A stretch of DNA of 43,228 bases from JBBIOI01 sp037443425. GTDB lineage: Bacteria > Desulfobacterota > BSN033 > UBA1163. The position numbers and the translations under genes are program-made. Below the pieces are notes generated by a model. It did not search any database and was not told the DNA's origin. It worked only from the letters and a program-made list of their open reading frames with translations. The DNA is taken from NCBI GenBank assembly GCA_037443425.1, contig JBBIOI010000012.1, forward strand, positions 1-43,228, in the 5' to 3' direction. Every line of letters starts with the position of its first letter. Positions within the stretch are counted from its first letter, which is position 1. This document shows positions 8,458 through 17,244 of this stretch, piece after piece.

Positions 8458-9528
8458 TTACCTTCTTCTTGGACGTTCACCAAGGGTTACTTTAACATCT
8501 ATAAAATTCCCCTTACGATAAACTTTGAGTATAATGGAATCGCCTGGTCTCTTTTCACGAATGTAGCGAATCAGGTCATCGTGTGTCTTTACCTCGTGCT
8601 GATTTACCTTCACAACAATATCACCACCTACAATGACGATCATGTTGCCAACTTGAATCCTTTGATTTCCACCCCTGATGCCTGCCTTATCTGCAGGTCC
8701 ACCTTCCACTACTTCAGCGATCATTGCCCCACGTTCAATCTTCAATTTCAAATATTTAGCAATCTCTGGAATAAGAGACTGAATGGTTGCACCAATCCAG
8801 GGATAAGATACATATCCCTTTGCTATTAATTCAGGAATCACCCTCTTTGCTGTATTCACAGGAATAGCAAAACCTATACCCACACTTCCACCCGAAGGAC
8901 TGATAATCGCACTATTGATTCCTATTATCTCTCCATTAGAGTTAAGTAGAGGACCACCAGAATTCCCGGGGTTTATAGCTGCGTCTGTTTGAATCACATC
9001 CTCTATGAGGTAACCATCTTCAGAGCGTATTGTTCTTCCAAGGGAACTTATAACACCCGTTGTTAATGTCCTCTCAAGGCCAAATGGATTCCCAATGGCT
9101 AATACCTTCTGCCCGATTCTAAGGTTTTTTGAATCTCCCATAGGAATTACCTTAAGCTTTTCCTTAGGTGCATTTATTTTTATTACTGCAAGATCATTAT
9201 CTGGATCAGATCCAACCAGTTTTGCAGGCCATTTTGAACCATCTGCCAATGTAACCTCAAGCCTCTGGGAATTGGCAACTACGTGATGATTTGTAAGAAT
9301 GTGTCCCTTCGAATCTATAATAGACCCAGAGCCTGATCCCTGGGTGGGAAATGGTGTAAAGAAAAAATCTAATTGTATTGCGATACTTGTGATGTTAACT
9401 ACCCCATCTGCTACCTTCTCATAGACAGCGATGTTATTTTTCTCATCCTCTGTTATTGAGAAGGCATGTGTATTGTAGAGGATGATTAAAAATATAAAAA
9501 TAATGATCGAGATCTTTTTCGATTTCAT
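8458..9528 (-). CDS. HtrA/DegP-family periplasmic serine protease with one PDZ domain
   Basis: A 356-residue protein with an N-terminal signal sequence or anchor (residues 6-20 hydrophobic). The trypsin-like triad is His82 (TNHHVV), Asp112 (DPDNDLAVI) and Ser190 (NPGNSGGPL). A single C-terminal PDZ domain follows from about residue 250. The layout resembles DegS or short HtrA proteins rather than two-PDZ DegP. Such proteases handle misfolded envelope proteins or start stress signalling. The start has an AGGAGGG ribosome site. The gene appears to be transcribed alone. Confidence 0.92.
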   Translation of the reverse strand: MKSKKISIIIFIFLIILYNTHAFSITEDEKNNIAVYEKVADGVVNITSIAIQLDFFFTPFPTQGSGSGSIIDSKGHILTNHHVVANSQRLEVTLADGSKWPAKLVGSDPDNDLAVIKINAPKEKLKVIPMGDSKNLRIGQKVLAIGNPFGLERTLTTGVISSLGRTIRSEDGYLIEDVIQTDAAINPGNSGGPLLNSNGEIIGINSAIISPSGGSVGIGFAIPVNTAKRVIPELIAKGYVSYPWIGATIQSLIPEIAKYLKLKIERGAMIAEVVEGGPADKAGIRGGNQRIQVGNMIVIVGGDIVVKVNQHEVKTHDDLIRYIREKRPGDSIILKVYRKGNFIDVKVTLGERPRRR

Positions 9529-9812
9529 TTTTTATAACCCTCCTAAGTTATTTAAAAGATTATTTCCGCTAAATTTTCAATTATTTTTCTGTAATAATAA
9601 TCTATCCAAAAGCTGAATTCAAACTTGATTATCATCACCAAAAGTAAGAACATCTGGCCTTAAATCATTGACAATTTTTATTGCTTATTCTATACATTTG
9701 AAGGTCATCAATTTTTGTATAATCGCTTATCAACCTTCCGAGGTATAGAATATAATTTTTGTAATAGGCAAGTTTTTCCAAAAAGACAAAAATCCCTCTC
9801 GGAAATAGATTT

Positions 9813-10730
9813 TACGAGATTATCATTATTGGCGGAGGACCTGCAGGAATAACTGCTGGCATTTATGCAGCAAGATCAAAACTAAGGACCCTTATCATCG
9901 AGACAGGTCTTGTTGGTGGTCAGATGACAACCACAGATCTTATCGAAAATTTTCCTGGATTTCCTAATGGTATTACTGGAGGTGAACTTTCTTCATTAAT
10001 GGAAGAACAAGCAAGAAGATTTGGAGTCGAAATCGTAAGCGCAGAGGCAGTCAATATCATTTTAGAAAAAGATTTAAAGATAGTTAAGACTTATGAATCG
10101 GATTATAAGGCAGAGGCAGTCATTATATCTACCGGGACAGAGTGGCGTAAACTTGGTATCCCAGGTGAAGATGAGTTTATAGGTCGAGGGGTCTCCTTCT
10201 GTGCAACCTGTGATGCGGCATTCTTTAAAGACTCCCCAATTATTGTAGTAGGAGGAGGGGATTCTGCCCTAACAGAAGCCCTTTATTTAACAAAGTTTGC
10301 AAGTGAAGTAACTATTGTTCATCGAAGAGATTCTTTGCGAGCTACCAAATTATATCAGGAAAGGGCCTTTTCAAATCCAAAAATAAAATTTCTATGGAAT
10401 TCAGTCCTTGAAGAAATTAAAGGTGATAAGACAGTTAAGTCTGCAATCATAAGGAATGTAAAAACGAACGAAATAAAAGAGCATCCCGTTGATGGTATCT
10501 TTCTCTTCATAGGAAGGATACCTCGAACGAGGTTTTTAAAAGATTTAGTGAAAATGGATACTGAAGGATACATCCTAACAAATGAGAACTGTGAGACTTC
10601 TGTAAGTGGAATATTTGCTGCAGGAGATTGCCGTAAAAAATTGCTTTATCAAATCTCTACAGCTGTAGGAGATGGAGCAACTGCAGCCTTTGCAGCAGAA
10701 AAATATATAGAGGAGAAAAAGGAGTATTAG
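9813..10730 (+). CDS. trxB: Thioredoxin reductase reading frame without a recognisable start codon
   Basis: The frame encodes a TrxB-type flavoprotein: FAD-binding GGGPAG near the beginning, redox-active CATC (SFCATCDAAFF), NADPH-binding GGGDSA, HRR in VHRRDS, and FAAGDC at the end. It would pass electrons from NADPH to thioredoxin. The oddity is the 5' end. The frame is open from 9768, just after a TAG at 9765, yet contains no ATG, GTG or TTG before the FAD motif. The first in-frame ATG (9924) would remove that motif. Homology begins around 9813 (FYEIIIIGGG). A rare start codon, a lost or mutated start, or an assembly error are all possible. It converges on grdC with 8 bases between the stops. 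Confidence 0.75.
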   Translation, partial: YEIIIIGGGPAGITAGIYAARSKLRTLIIETGLVGGQMTTTDLIENFPGFPNGITGGELSSLMEEQARRFGVEIVSAEAVNIILEKDLKIVKTYESDYKAEAVIISTGTEWRKLGIPGEDEFIGRGVSFCATCDAAFFKDSPIIVVGGGDSALTEALYLTKFASEVTIVHRRDSLRATKLYQERAFSNPKIKFLWNSVLEEIKGDKTVKSAIIRNVKTNEIKEHPVDGIFLFIGRIPRTRFLKDLVKMDTEGYILTNENCETSVSGIFAAGDCRKKLLYQISTAVGDGATAAFAAEKYIEEKKEY

Positions 10731-10738
10731 AAACCTTC

Positions 10739-12184
10739 TTAACTCTTCGAAGAATTAGGATTGGCCTCAAGAATAAAAGATATACCGTCAGAGAGCTGAG
10801 ACATCCTTCCTAAGAAAAGACTTCCTTTGGCTACAAACATAGCCCTTTTTATCTTACCCTCCTTCATTGCTTTTATGGCATGACCTATAAATGGCACAGC
10901 AGATGGGACATGTCCCTGAGTAGGACAGTAGCCAGGCATGCCCCTCTCTTTAACAAATTTATCAATCTCTGTTTTATCAATATGATGATTCAAAGCTGCT
11001 AAGGAAGCCATGATCTTATAATTAGTGCCAGGTGTATCGCCACTCCCTGAAGGAAGGGTGATCTCAGGATTGTGAAGCTCTGTTGAATACTTATCTATCT
11101 CGGTCATCTTCATTCCGAGACGATTTAAGGGTTTAAGAATCAAAGAAGTCATGATGGCCTGTTGAGAAGAACCAGCCCCAACATCGTGTTTACCTATGGA
11201 GTCAAGCCTTATGATCGGACTATATCCATCATCCTTTGAAATAAGAAAGGCAATGCCAGCTATAACATCTTCGAGGATGGGCATATTATGTCTTAGGTGG
11301 GCAGCGCTTTTCATACCAATTTTAGCCAAACATCCTCCTCCTGCAACTACAACATTTTTAAAAATTCCGGATTCTACAAGACCTGCTGCATTTATAATTG
11401 CGTGATTTGGTGCACAACAGAATGCCCTTACATCATTGCCTGTGGCATTTAGAAAACCTACCATCTCGGCATAGGCCTTTGAAAGGCTTCCTCCTCCACG
11501 ATTATATCTATCACCAATTGCGGTCTCAGTGCAGTCCAATACAAAATCAACATCGGCCGATGAAATACCTGTTGATTTCAAAAGATGAAATATTGCTAAC
11601 GCACCTGATGCCTTTGCCATTAAATTTTCAAGTAAAACCTCTGCCTTTAATGTATCATCCTTATCATGATCCCTCCTGATTGATCCAACGAGTCTATCGT
11701 TATAAAAGAGTGGTAGGGCTGCCCCTTCATTAATAATCCCCATTATCTTTTGAGGATCCTTACCTTGTCCTAACTTTTTAACCCAGGCCTCATTAACAAA
11801 TGGATGCGATGAAAACTTAGGTTTTATCTTCTCGATAAATTCGGGGTCAAGCCAAAGTAGATCAAAATCATCTGCAACCTTCATCCAACCATAGAATTCA
11901 TCCTCAGGCATGATCTCTCCAAATGGTCCCTCTCTTTTACCATCCTCTAAAAGATTCTCATACCATGGTTTAGGGATATCGTTAAGCTCGTCAGGATGTT
12001 TATTCCCTATAAAAACCTGGTGTGGGGCATAATTTATGACTTCTTCATATGTCCTTAAATGCCTTTTTATCTCCCACCTCAATTCAGGATTCTCATTTAT
12101 GTCTCTTACGGGCTTCGATCCATATTGAACAAAGTCAGGGACATGAACCATTATATAGCTTGCATTTTTGATTACAACGGTCAC
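10739..12184 (-). CDS. grdC: Glycine/sarcosine/betaine reductase complex protein C, subunit GrdC
   Basis: A 481-residue protein matching GrdC along its length: YAPHQVFIGN near the N-terminus, FCCAPNHAI in the middle, and PTQGHVPSAVPFIGHA with KGSLFLGRMSQ near the C-terminus. GrdC is related to FabH-type ketoacyl synthases. With GrdD it forms protein C, which takes the carboxymethyl-selenoether from protein A and releases acetyl phosphate. The start is GTG behind an AAGGAG site. It is the third gene after grdA and trxA, 14 bases behind trxA. No grdD is present in the window, so acetyl phosphate release would need a partner encoded elsewhere. Confidence 0.9.
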   Translation of the reverse strand: MTVVIKNASYIMVHVPDFVQYGSKPVRDINENPELRWEIKRHLRTYEEVINYAPHQVFIGNKHPDELNDIPKPWYENLLEDGKREGPFGEIMPEDEFYGWMKVADDFDLLWLDPEFIEKIKPKFSSHPFVNEAWVKKLGQGKDPQKIMGIINEGAALPLFYNDRLVGSIRRDHDKDDTLKAEVLLENLMAKASGALAIFHLLKSTGISSADVDFVLDCTETAIGDRYNRGGGSLSKAYAEMVGFLNATGNDVRAFCCAPNHAIINAAGLVESGIFKNVVVAGGGCLAKIGMKSAAHLRHNMPILEDVIAGIAFLISKDDGYSPIIRLDSIGKHDVGAGSSQQAIMTSLILKPLNRLGMKMTEIDKYSTELHNPEITLPSGSGDTPGTNYKIMASLAALNHHIDKTEIDKFVKERGMPGYCPTQGHVPSAVPFIGHAIKAMKEGKIKRAMFVAKGSLFLGRMSQLSDGISFILEANPNSSKS

Positions 12185-12198
12185 CTTTATACTCCTTC

Positions 12199-12519
12199 TT
12201 ATCCTATAAGTTTCTTTATCTCATCTTCTATATCCTCTATCTTTATACTACCACCGCTTAATCTATTCACCTCTTTCCCACCCTTATAAAAAAGAAATGT
12301 TGGAAGACCCAGTACCCTTAGATTCAAACATAGCCTACGATTTTTTGATGCATCAATCTTTAAAATCTTTATCTTGTCCCCGTATTTCTCTTCAAGCCTC
12401 TCTACATAAGGCATAAGGGCAAGACAGGGGCCACATTGTGGCCCCCAAAAATCTATAACAACAGGTTTGTCTGACTGTACCACTTCGGGCTCAAAATTAT
12501 CTCCGCTAAGTTCGATCAT
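12199..12519 (-). CDS. trxA: Thioredoxin of the glycine reductase cluster
   Basis: A 106-residue protein with the thioredoxin fold: IDFWGPQCGPC near residues 22-32 with redox cysteines 29 and 32, and the cis-proline region GLPTFLFYKGG. The active site is QCGPC instead of the usual WCGPC; Trp25 of the FW pair is kept but the Trp directly before the first Cys is Gln. It would reduce the selenenyl-sulfide form of GrdA after each turnover and be reduced by TrxB. It lies between grdA and grdC, with a GGAGGGGG ribosome site. Confidence 0.9.
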   Translation of the reverse strand: MIELSGDNFEPEVVQSDKPVVIDFWGPQCGPCLALMPYVERLEEKYGDKIKILKIDASKNRRLCLNLRVLGLPTFLFYKGGKEVNRLSGGSIKIEDIEDEIKKLIG

Positions 12520-12534
12520 AACACCCCCTCCATG

Positions 12535-13035
12535 CTAAGCATCTGTATTAATCTTTTTACGAATCTCCTCAAACTCCCTTCCTATCTTCTCAATCTTTTC
12601 AGGTTCTATAGCCAGCATCCATATCCCTACATTCTCTTCATAAACATCTTCTGGTATAGCATCTCTAATCTTTGGCTCTAAGATATGATAAACTGGAAGT
12701 CTCAACGAGACCCCTGCCAATGGTCCGGTAAAACTCGGGTCCCCTTGTGTTACTGTTTCAGCTGATATTAAAGCTCCATCAATATCGCTTGCACCAAGTA
12801 CAACAATAATATCATCATGCGGGATATTATCTCTCTTTGCACGCTCAGCAATATTTTTTATCTGGGCCTGGTTTTCCGGATCCATTGTCCCTGCAGCTGT
12901 TCAAACAAAACATTCAGTTACTGCAAAAACAACATTTGCACCTGCAGCCTCAAGGCATTTTGCAATTGAGGGACCCTGTATTCCATCCCTCTCTCCTATA
13001 ACAATTGCTGTCTTACCCTTTAACCAGCTATCCAT
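12535..13035 (-). CDS. grdA: Glycine reductase complex selenoprotein A (in-frame UGA = Sec45)
   Basis: Read from ATG at 13035 (ribosome site AAGGAGG) to the stop at 12535, the frame gives 166 residues with one in-frame TGA at codon 45 (12903 to 12901). The residues around it read TECFVU then TAAGTMDPENQ, the diagnostic motif of GrdA, where U is selenocysteine. The length is close to the usual size of about 158. GrdA carries the carboxymethyl group as a selenoether between protein B and protein C. A conventional gene caller would report only the part after the UGA, beginning at the Met in MDPENQ. Downstream lie trxA and grdC in the same direction. A good promoter is visible upstream. Confidence 0.96.
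12863..12903 (-). other. Sec UGA codon and candidate SECIS of grdA
   Basis: The UGA occupies 12903 to 12901. Starting 17 nt after it, an imperfect stem can form between UGG.UC.GG and CC.GG.CCA (12884 to 12863) around an A-rich loop; a shifted pairing gives a 9-nt loop opening with GG. Bacterial SECIS elements sit at this distance. Recoding of the UGA is secure from the protein family; the exact hairpin is not. Confidence 0.6.
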
Positions 13036-13102
13036 GAATTCTTCCTCCTTAAATATTTATTTGAGCCTGTTAAAATACTAATCCTTTAAAATTAACACAA
13101 AC

Positions 13103-13131
13103 TTTATAAACTTTCTGTTATCAAAAATCAA
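13103..13131 (-). promoter_or_regulatory. Predicted sigma-70-type promoter of grdA-trxA-grdC
   Basis: On the minus strand TTGATT (13131 to 13126) and TATAAA (13108 to 13103) are separated by exactly 17 bases. This would start a leader of roughly 60 bases before the grdA ATG at 13035. Confidence 0.5.
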
Positions 13132-13160
13132 TAATAGAAGTATTTTGTTTGACACCCAAT

Positions 13161-14159
13161 TTAGCGTGATTCTGCAGTTAAACCTATCTCCTTAAAAATC
13201 TCACTGATTTCCTTTTTCTGCCCTTCAAAAGACTTTCTGAAAGTTTCATGATCTTCGAAATGTGGCAACAATCCCACCTCTTTTAATCTTGCTGAAAAAG
13301 AAGGGCTCTTACATATCTCCTCAGAAGCTCTGCTTAGTTTTAAAACCACGCTAACGGGAGTACCCTTAGGTGCAAAAATACCGATAAAGGTTGGAACCAT
13401 CTTATATCCGAACTCAGAGATGAGTGGAATATCAGGCAAGAACTCCACACGCCTCTTCACAGTTGGGGTTGTATGAATGGCTAACAATTTGATTTTTTTA
13501 GCTTCGACAAGCTGTTTTATCGGTGTGTACCCCGGAGTACCAACAGTTATGTGGCCCCCAAGAAGTGCAGGTATTATTTTTGCGTCCCCTTCTAAGAGAA
13601 CTGGTGTAATCTTTAAGTTTTCGCGTTTCTCGATTTGCCTCATTATAATATAGCCAGCACTGCTCTTGCTGAATGCAGCCCACGTTGTACCAGGATTCTT
13701 TCTTAAATACTCAATAAGCTCGGAAAAGCTATTTATCGGAGAGTCACCTCTAACCGAAAAAGTAGTCATAGGTATTGCAACATGACAAATGGGTATTAGA
13801 TCTTCACTTGTATAAGGTGCCTTGATAAAATAAGAGTATACCTCGGGCATACTTGCCATAATTGGAAAACACCCAAGCGTATAACCATCTGGTTTTGAAG
13901 ATGCAACAGCATAACCTCCCACTGTTATACCGCCACCTACTTTATGCGTCACTACTACTGGCTTTTTAAAATATTTTTCCAACTGTTCCGAGAATGTCCT
14001 TGCTACCACATCGGTTAGCCCCCCAGGAGGAAACGGATTAATAATTGTGATAGGGGATTCTGGATAATCTGCCCATACATATTTCAAATCTGCGAACCCT
14101 AACATCAGTAATATAATAATTGATATGCATGGAATTAGAAGAAAATGTTTTGCCCTCAT
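13161..14159 (-). CDS. tctC: TTT transporter substrate-binding protein (TctC/Bug family), second copy
   Basis: A 332-residue periplasmic binding protein. The signal peptide is MRAKHFLLIPCISIIILLML, and the mature start YPESPITIINPFPPGG is typical of Bug proteins. It binds a carboxylate-type ligand for the TctAB permease. A longer frame from 14204 exists, but the ATG at 14159 follows an AAAGGAG site, starts the signal peptide and gives the same length as the paralogue at 16162-17157, so I choose it. It lies directly downstream of tctA. The two binding proteins are clearly paralogous over their whole length. Confidence 0.92.
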   Translation of the reverse strand: MRAKHFLLIPCISIIILLMLGFADLKYVWADYPESPITIINPFPPGGLTDVVARTFSEQLEKYFKKPVVVTHKVGGGITVGGYAVASSKPDGYTLGCFPIMASMPEVYSYFIKAPYTSEDLIPICHVAIPMTTFSVRGDSPINSFSELIEYLRKNPGTTWAAFSKSSAGYIIMRQIEKRENLKITPVLLEGDAKIIPALLGGHITVGTPGYTPIKQLVEAKKIKLLAIHTTPTVKRRVEFLPDIPLISEFGYKMVPTFIGIFAPKGTPVSVVLKLSRASEEICKSPSFSARLKEVGLLPHFEDHETFRKSFEGQKKEISEIFKEIGLTAESR

Positions 14160-14213
14160 ATTGGACTCCTTTCTTGATTTTTTAGGATTTAGTCTTTTAG
14201 ACATATATCAGCT

Positions 14214-15695
14214 TTACTTAGATTTTAATATCTTCTTCCAGATAGATACCCCGATGATAACTAAAGTCGCAATAACAAAACCACAGGAGATCGGCCGTGA
14301 CACAAAAATATAGAAGCTACCTTGTGAGATGGCTAAAGATTGCCTGAAGTTTTCCTCTACAAGAGGCTCAAGTACAAAGGCTATTGCTAATGGCGCTGGT
14401 TCATAGCCTCTTTTCCTCAGGAGGTAACCAACAACTCCGAATATCACCATGAGGTAGACATCGAATATGTTGTTATTAACAGTATATACGCCAATCAGGC
14501 AGAAAATGGTTATCATGGGAAAAAGGATTCTAAAAGGAACTCGAAGTAACTGTACCCAGACTCCTATTAGGGGAAGATTAAGAATTAGACACAAAAGGTT
14601 ACCAATATACATACTGGCGACAACCCCCCAAAACATTTCTGGTTTTTGTTGTATAAATAAAGGTCCTGGCTGTACCCCGTGGATCATCATTGCACCGAGA
14701 AGCAATGCTATGGCAATACTTGCAGGTATTCCTAAAGAAAATAGAGGAACAAATCCACTTATACTTGCAGCATTGTTTGCAGTCTCTGGGCCTGCAACCC
14801 CTTCAATCGCACCCCTGCCAAATCTCTCAGGATTATTAGACAGTTTTTTCTCCAACGCATAAGAAAAGAATGGACTTGTAATGACCCCTCCACCAGGTAT
14901 CAGACCGAGAAAGAAGCCGAGACCCGTTCCTCTCAAAATTGGTCCTATACATTTCTTCAAGTCAGAAATGGAAGGCCATATCTGTTTTATCTTTGTAGAA
15001 ATGAATTCTCTCGTCTCAGGTCTTTCCAAGTTCAAAAGAACTTCAGATATACCAAAAAGACCCATAACCAATGGTAAGAAATCGATACCACCTTGAAGCT
15101 GAAAGATACCAAAAGTAAAACGAGGTTTCCCACTCGTTATGTCCTGGCCTATCATCCGGAGGAAAAGACCAATACACATCATTATAAGGCCTTTAGAGAT
15201 GCTTTCCTGTACTAAAAAAACCACAGCAATTAAACCAAAAAACATTAAGGCAGCATATTCTGCAGGACCAAATTTTACTGCCCATGCTGCAAGCCAACGG
15301 GAGAAAAACATCAATCCAATCACACTAACAGTGCCTCCTATAAAGGACCCAATGGCTGCAATACTAAGTGCTGGTCCAGCTCTTCCTTGGCGAGCCATCT
15401 GATAGCCATCGATGCATGTAATCACTGAGGCTGCCTCGCCCGGTATATTAACGAGGATTGAGGTTGTTGAACCACCATACATCGCCCCATAGAATATACC
15501 TGCAAGCATTATTATACTTGCAGTTGATCCCAGACCGAATGTTATTGGTAAAAGGATGGACATGGTTGCTATCGGACCTATGCCTGGTAACACCCCGATG
15601 AGTGTACCAACAGACACGCCTGCAAGACAGGCTAATATATTTTCTGGCTGCGCGGCAACCTTGAAGCCGAGGACAAGTAGTTCAAATGTATTCAC
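14214..15695 (-). CDS. tctA: TTT transporter large permease (TctA)
   Basis: A 493-residue membrane protein with many hydrophobic segments. Family stretches include GVLPGIGPIATMSILLP near the N-terminus, YGGSTTSILVNIPGE, and a second repeat GLIPGGGVITSPF with FSLGIPASIAIALLLGA. It forms the channel with TctB. The start is GTG, overlapping the tctB TGA stop, which indicates coupling. Length is normal for TctA. Confidence 0.95.
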   Translation of the reverse strand: MNTFELLVLGFKVAAQPENILACLAGVSVGTLIGVLPGIGPIATMSILLPITFGLGSTASIIMLAGIFYGAMYGGSTTSILVNIPGEAASVITCIDGYQMARQGRAGPALSIAAIGSFIGGTVSVIGLMFFSRWLAAWAVKFGPAEYAALMFFGLIAVVFLVQESISKGLIMMCIGLFLRMIGQDITSGKPRFTFGIFQLQGGIDFLPLVMGLFGISEVLLNLERPETREFISTKIKQIWPSISDLKKCIGPILRGTGLGFFLGLIPGGGVITSPFFSYALEKKLSNNPERFGRGAIEGVAGPETANNAASISGFVPLFSLGIPASIAIALLLGAMMIHGVQPGPLFIQQKPEMFWGVVASMYIGNLLCLILNLPLIGVWVQLLRVPFRILFPMITIFCLIGVYTVNNNIFDVYLMVIFGVVGYLLRKRGYEPAPLAIAFVLEPLVEENFRQSLAISQGSFYIFVSRPISCGFVIATLVIIGVSIWKKILKSK

Positions 15696-16129
15696 AAGAT
15701 AGATAAAATCCTTTCTATAATGCCTTTAGGAAACTGACATTTTAGAACAACTACAAAAACAAAATAAACTCCAAGTGTTGTAGCCACTGTGATGAGTGGC
15801 CATCGCAATGTCTTGAAATAATCCCTTCTTGCAAATAATATTAGACTTGTAATAAAGGTTGTAAGCAAAAGTCCTGATCGTTCTAAAAGAAGCGCATATG
15901 CAATCATAGCCCCAATCACCTTGAAAAATGGTAAAAATCCTTTAACTTGAGGTTTTTTATGTGGATGTCCCAAATTTTTGATACCTACGAGGATACTGGT
16001 CACTAAAAGAATGATACCAATGATAAAGCCAAAAGAGCCAGCTGCAGGCTCTCTTAAGTGTCCCAATCCCTCTTTATAAGAGTAGAATAAAATCACGATG
16101 GCGAAAATTGATAAAAAAAGAATATCCAT
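15692..16129 (-). CDS. tctB: TTT transporter small permease (TctB)
   Basis: A 145-residue protein with four hydrophobic segments, typical of TctB in size and topology. TctB sequences are poorly conserved, so the call depends mainly on its place between a binding protein and tctA, with a 4-base overlap into tctA. It lies 32 bases after the first tctC. Confidence 0.85.
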   Translation of the reverse strand: MDILFLSIFAIVILFYSYKEGLGHLREPAAGSFGFIIGIILLVTSILVGIKNLGHPHKKPQVKGFLPFFKVIGAMIAYALLLERSGLLLTTFITSLILFARRDYFKTLRWPLITVATTLGVYFVFVVVLKCQFPKGIIERILSIL

Positions 16130-16161
16130 TATTCCAAAAAACGGATAGATTTTCTCTTATT

Positions 16162-17157
16162 TTATTTCTGCCTTTCGAGGAAGCCTTCTCCCCTAAAAAA
16201 TTCTATTAAGCGTCTCTTCTCCTCTTCCAAAGACCTCTCAAATGTTTTTGAATCCTCGAAGCGCATTAGTAGGCCAAGATCTCTTATCTTTTTTATAAAA
16301 GACTGATCATTACAGATTGTGGCTGCGGCATTACTTAGTTTTGAGACGATTTCAGATGGTGTTCCTTTAGGCGCAAAAAGCCCATTATACATCCCGCCAA
16401 CCACATATCCAAACTCTGTAATGACTGGAACATCAGGCAAAAATTCAACGCGTCTTTTTACAGCGGTTTGAACAGCCAGCACCTTCAATTGCTTAGATTC
16501 AATAAGGGGCTTTGACGGTGTATAAACAGGACTACCAACAACTACATGGCCTCCGAGTATTGCGGGGATAATCTTAACATCACCTTCCAAAAGTACATCT
16601 GTGATTTTTACGTTCTCACGCCTTGCAATCTGTCTTAGTAAAATATATCCAGAACTACTTTTACTATGCGTTGCCCATGTTGTTCCTGGATTCTTTTTCA
16701 TGTACTCGATAAGTTCGGTAAAGCTATTCATCGGTGAATCACCCTTAACCGAAACCGTTCCAACGACATCATAAACCCTGCAGATGGGTATTAAATCTTT
16801 ACTTGAATATGGGGCCTTTATAAAATAGGAGTAGACATCAGGAATGCTTGCCATTGCTGGAAACCATCCTAAGGTATAACCATCAGGCTTTGCTGAAGCT
16901 ACTGCATATCCTCCTATTGTTGTCCCACCGCCAACCTTATTTAAAACTACCACTGGTTTTTTGAAAAATTTTTCCAGGGTATCTGCAAATGCCCTGGCAC
17001 CAATATCAGTAACTCCCCCTGCTGGAAATGGGACAATAAGGTTAATTGGAGCTTCTGGATATTCTGCCCTTAAATCTTTTATTTCTACAACTAATGTAGA
17101 AATAATGAAAAATAAAATCATTAACAGTCTTGAAAAATGCAAATTTCTTGTCTTCAT
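16162..17157 (-). CDS. tctC: TTT transporter substrate-binding protein (TctC/Bug family), first copy
   Basis: A 331-residue protein with an N-terminal signal peptide and the Bug-type mature start YPEAPINLIVPFPAGG. It is clearly a paralogue of the protein at 13161-14159, sharing stretches such as VGGYAVAS-like segments and GSPVYTP/GTPGYTP. It is the first gene of the operon, read as tctC-tctB-tctA-tctC. The ribosome site is CTGGAGGG. Two receptors for one permease suggest two ligands or a gene duplication. Confidence 0.93.
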   Translation of the reverse strand: MKTRNLHFSRLLMILFFIISTLVVEIKDLRAEYPEAPINLIVPFPAGGVTDIGARAFADTLEKFFKKPVVVLNKVGGGTTIGGYAVASAKPDGYTLGWFPAMASIPDVYSYFIKAPYSSKDLIPICRVYDVVGTVSVKGDSPMNSFTELIEYMKKNPGTTWATHSKSSSGYILLRQIARRENVKITDVLLEGDVKIIPAILGGHVVVGSPVYTPSKPLIESKQLKVLAVQTAVKRRVEFLPDVPVITEFGYVVGGMYNGLFAPKGTPSEIVSKLSNAAATICNDQSFIKKIRDLGLLMRFEDSKTFERSLEEEKRRLIEFFRGEGFLERQK

Positions 17158-17195
17158 TTCACCCTCCAGTTTAAAGTAATAAACCGTTCTAAAGT

Positions 17196-17224
17196 AAAAT
17201 ATATAAGAATAAAAATCATGTCAA
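17196..17224 (-). promoter_or_regulatory. Predicted sigma-70-type promoter of the tctCBAC operon
   Basis: On the minus strand a perfect TTGACA (17224 to 17219) is followed after 17 bases by TATTTT (17201 to 17196), about 40 bases upstream of the first tctC start. Confidence 0.55.
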
Positions 17225-17244
17225 GGCTTTTTTAACGGACTTCT

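Noticed and set aside
9711..9870. TTG at 9715 as the trxB start in another frame
   Set aside because: That frame stays open but runs into a stop after about 45 codons and does not encode the FAD motif.
12535..12885. Short frame beginning at MDPENQ as a stand-alone 116-residue gene
   Set aside because: It is the C-terminal part of GrdA after the Sec codon; the upstream frame has the right N-terminus and ribosome site.
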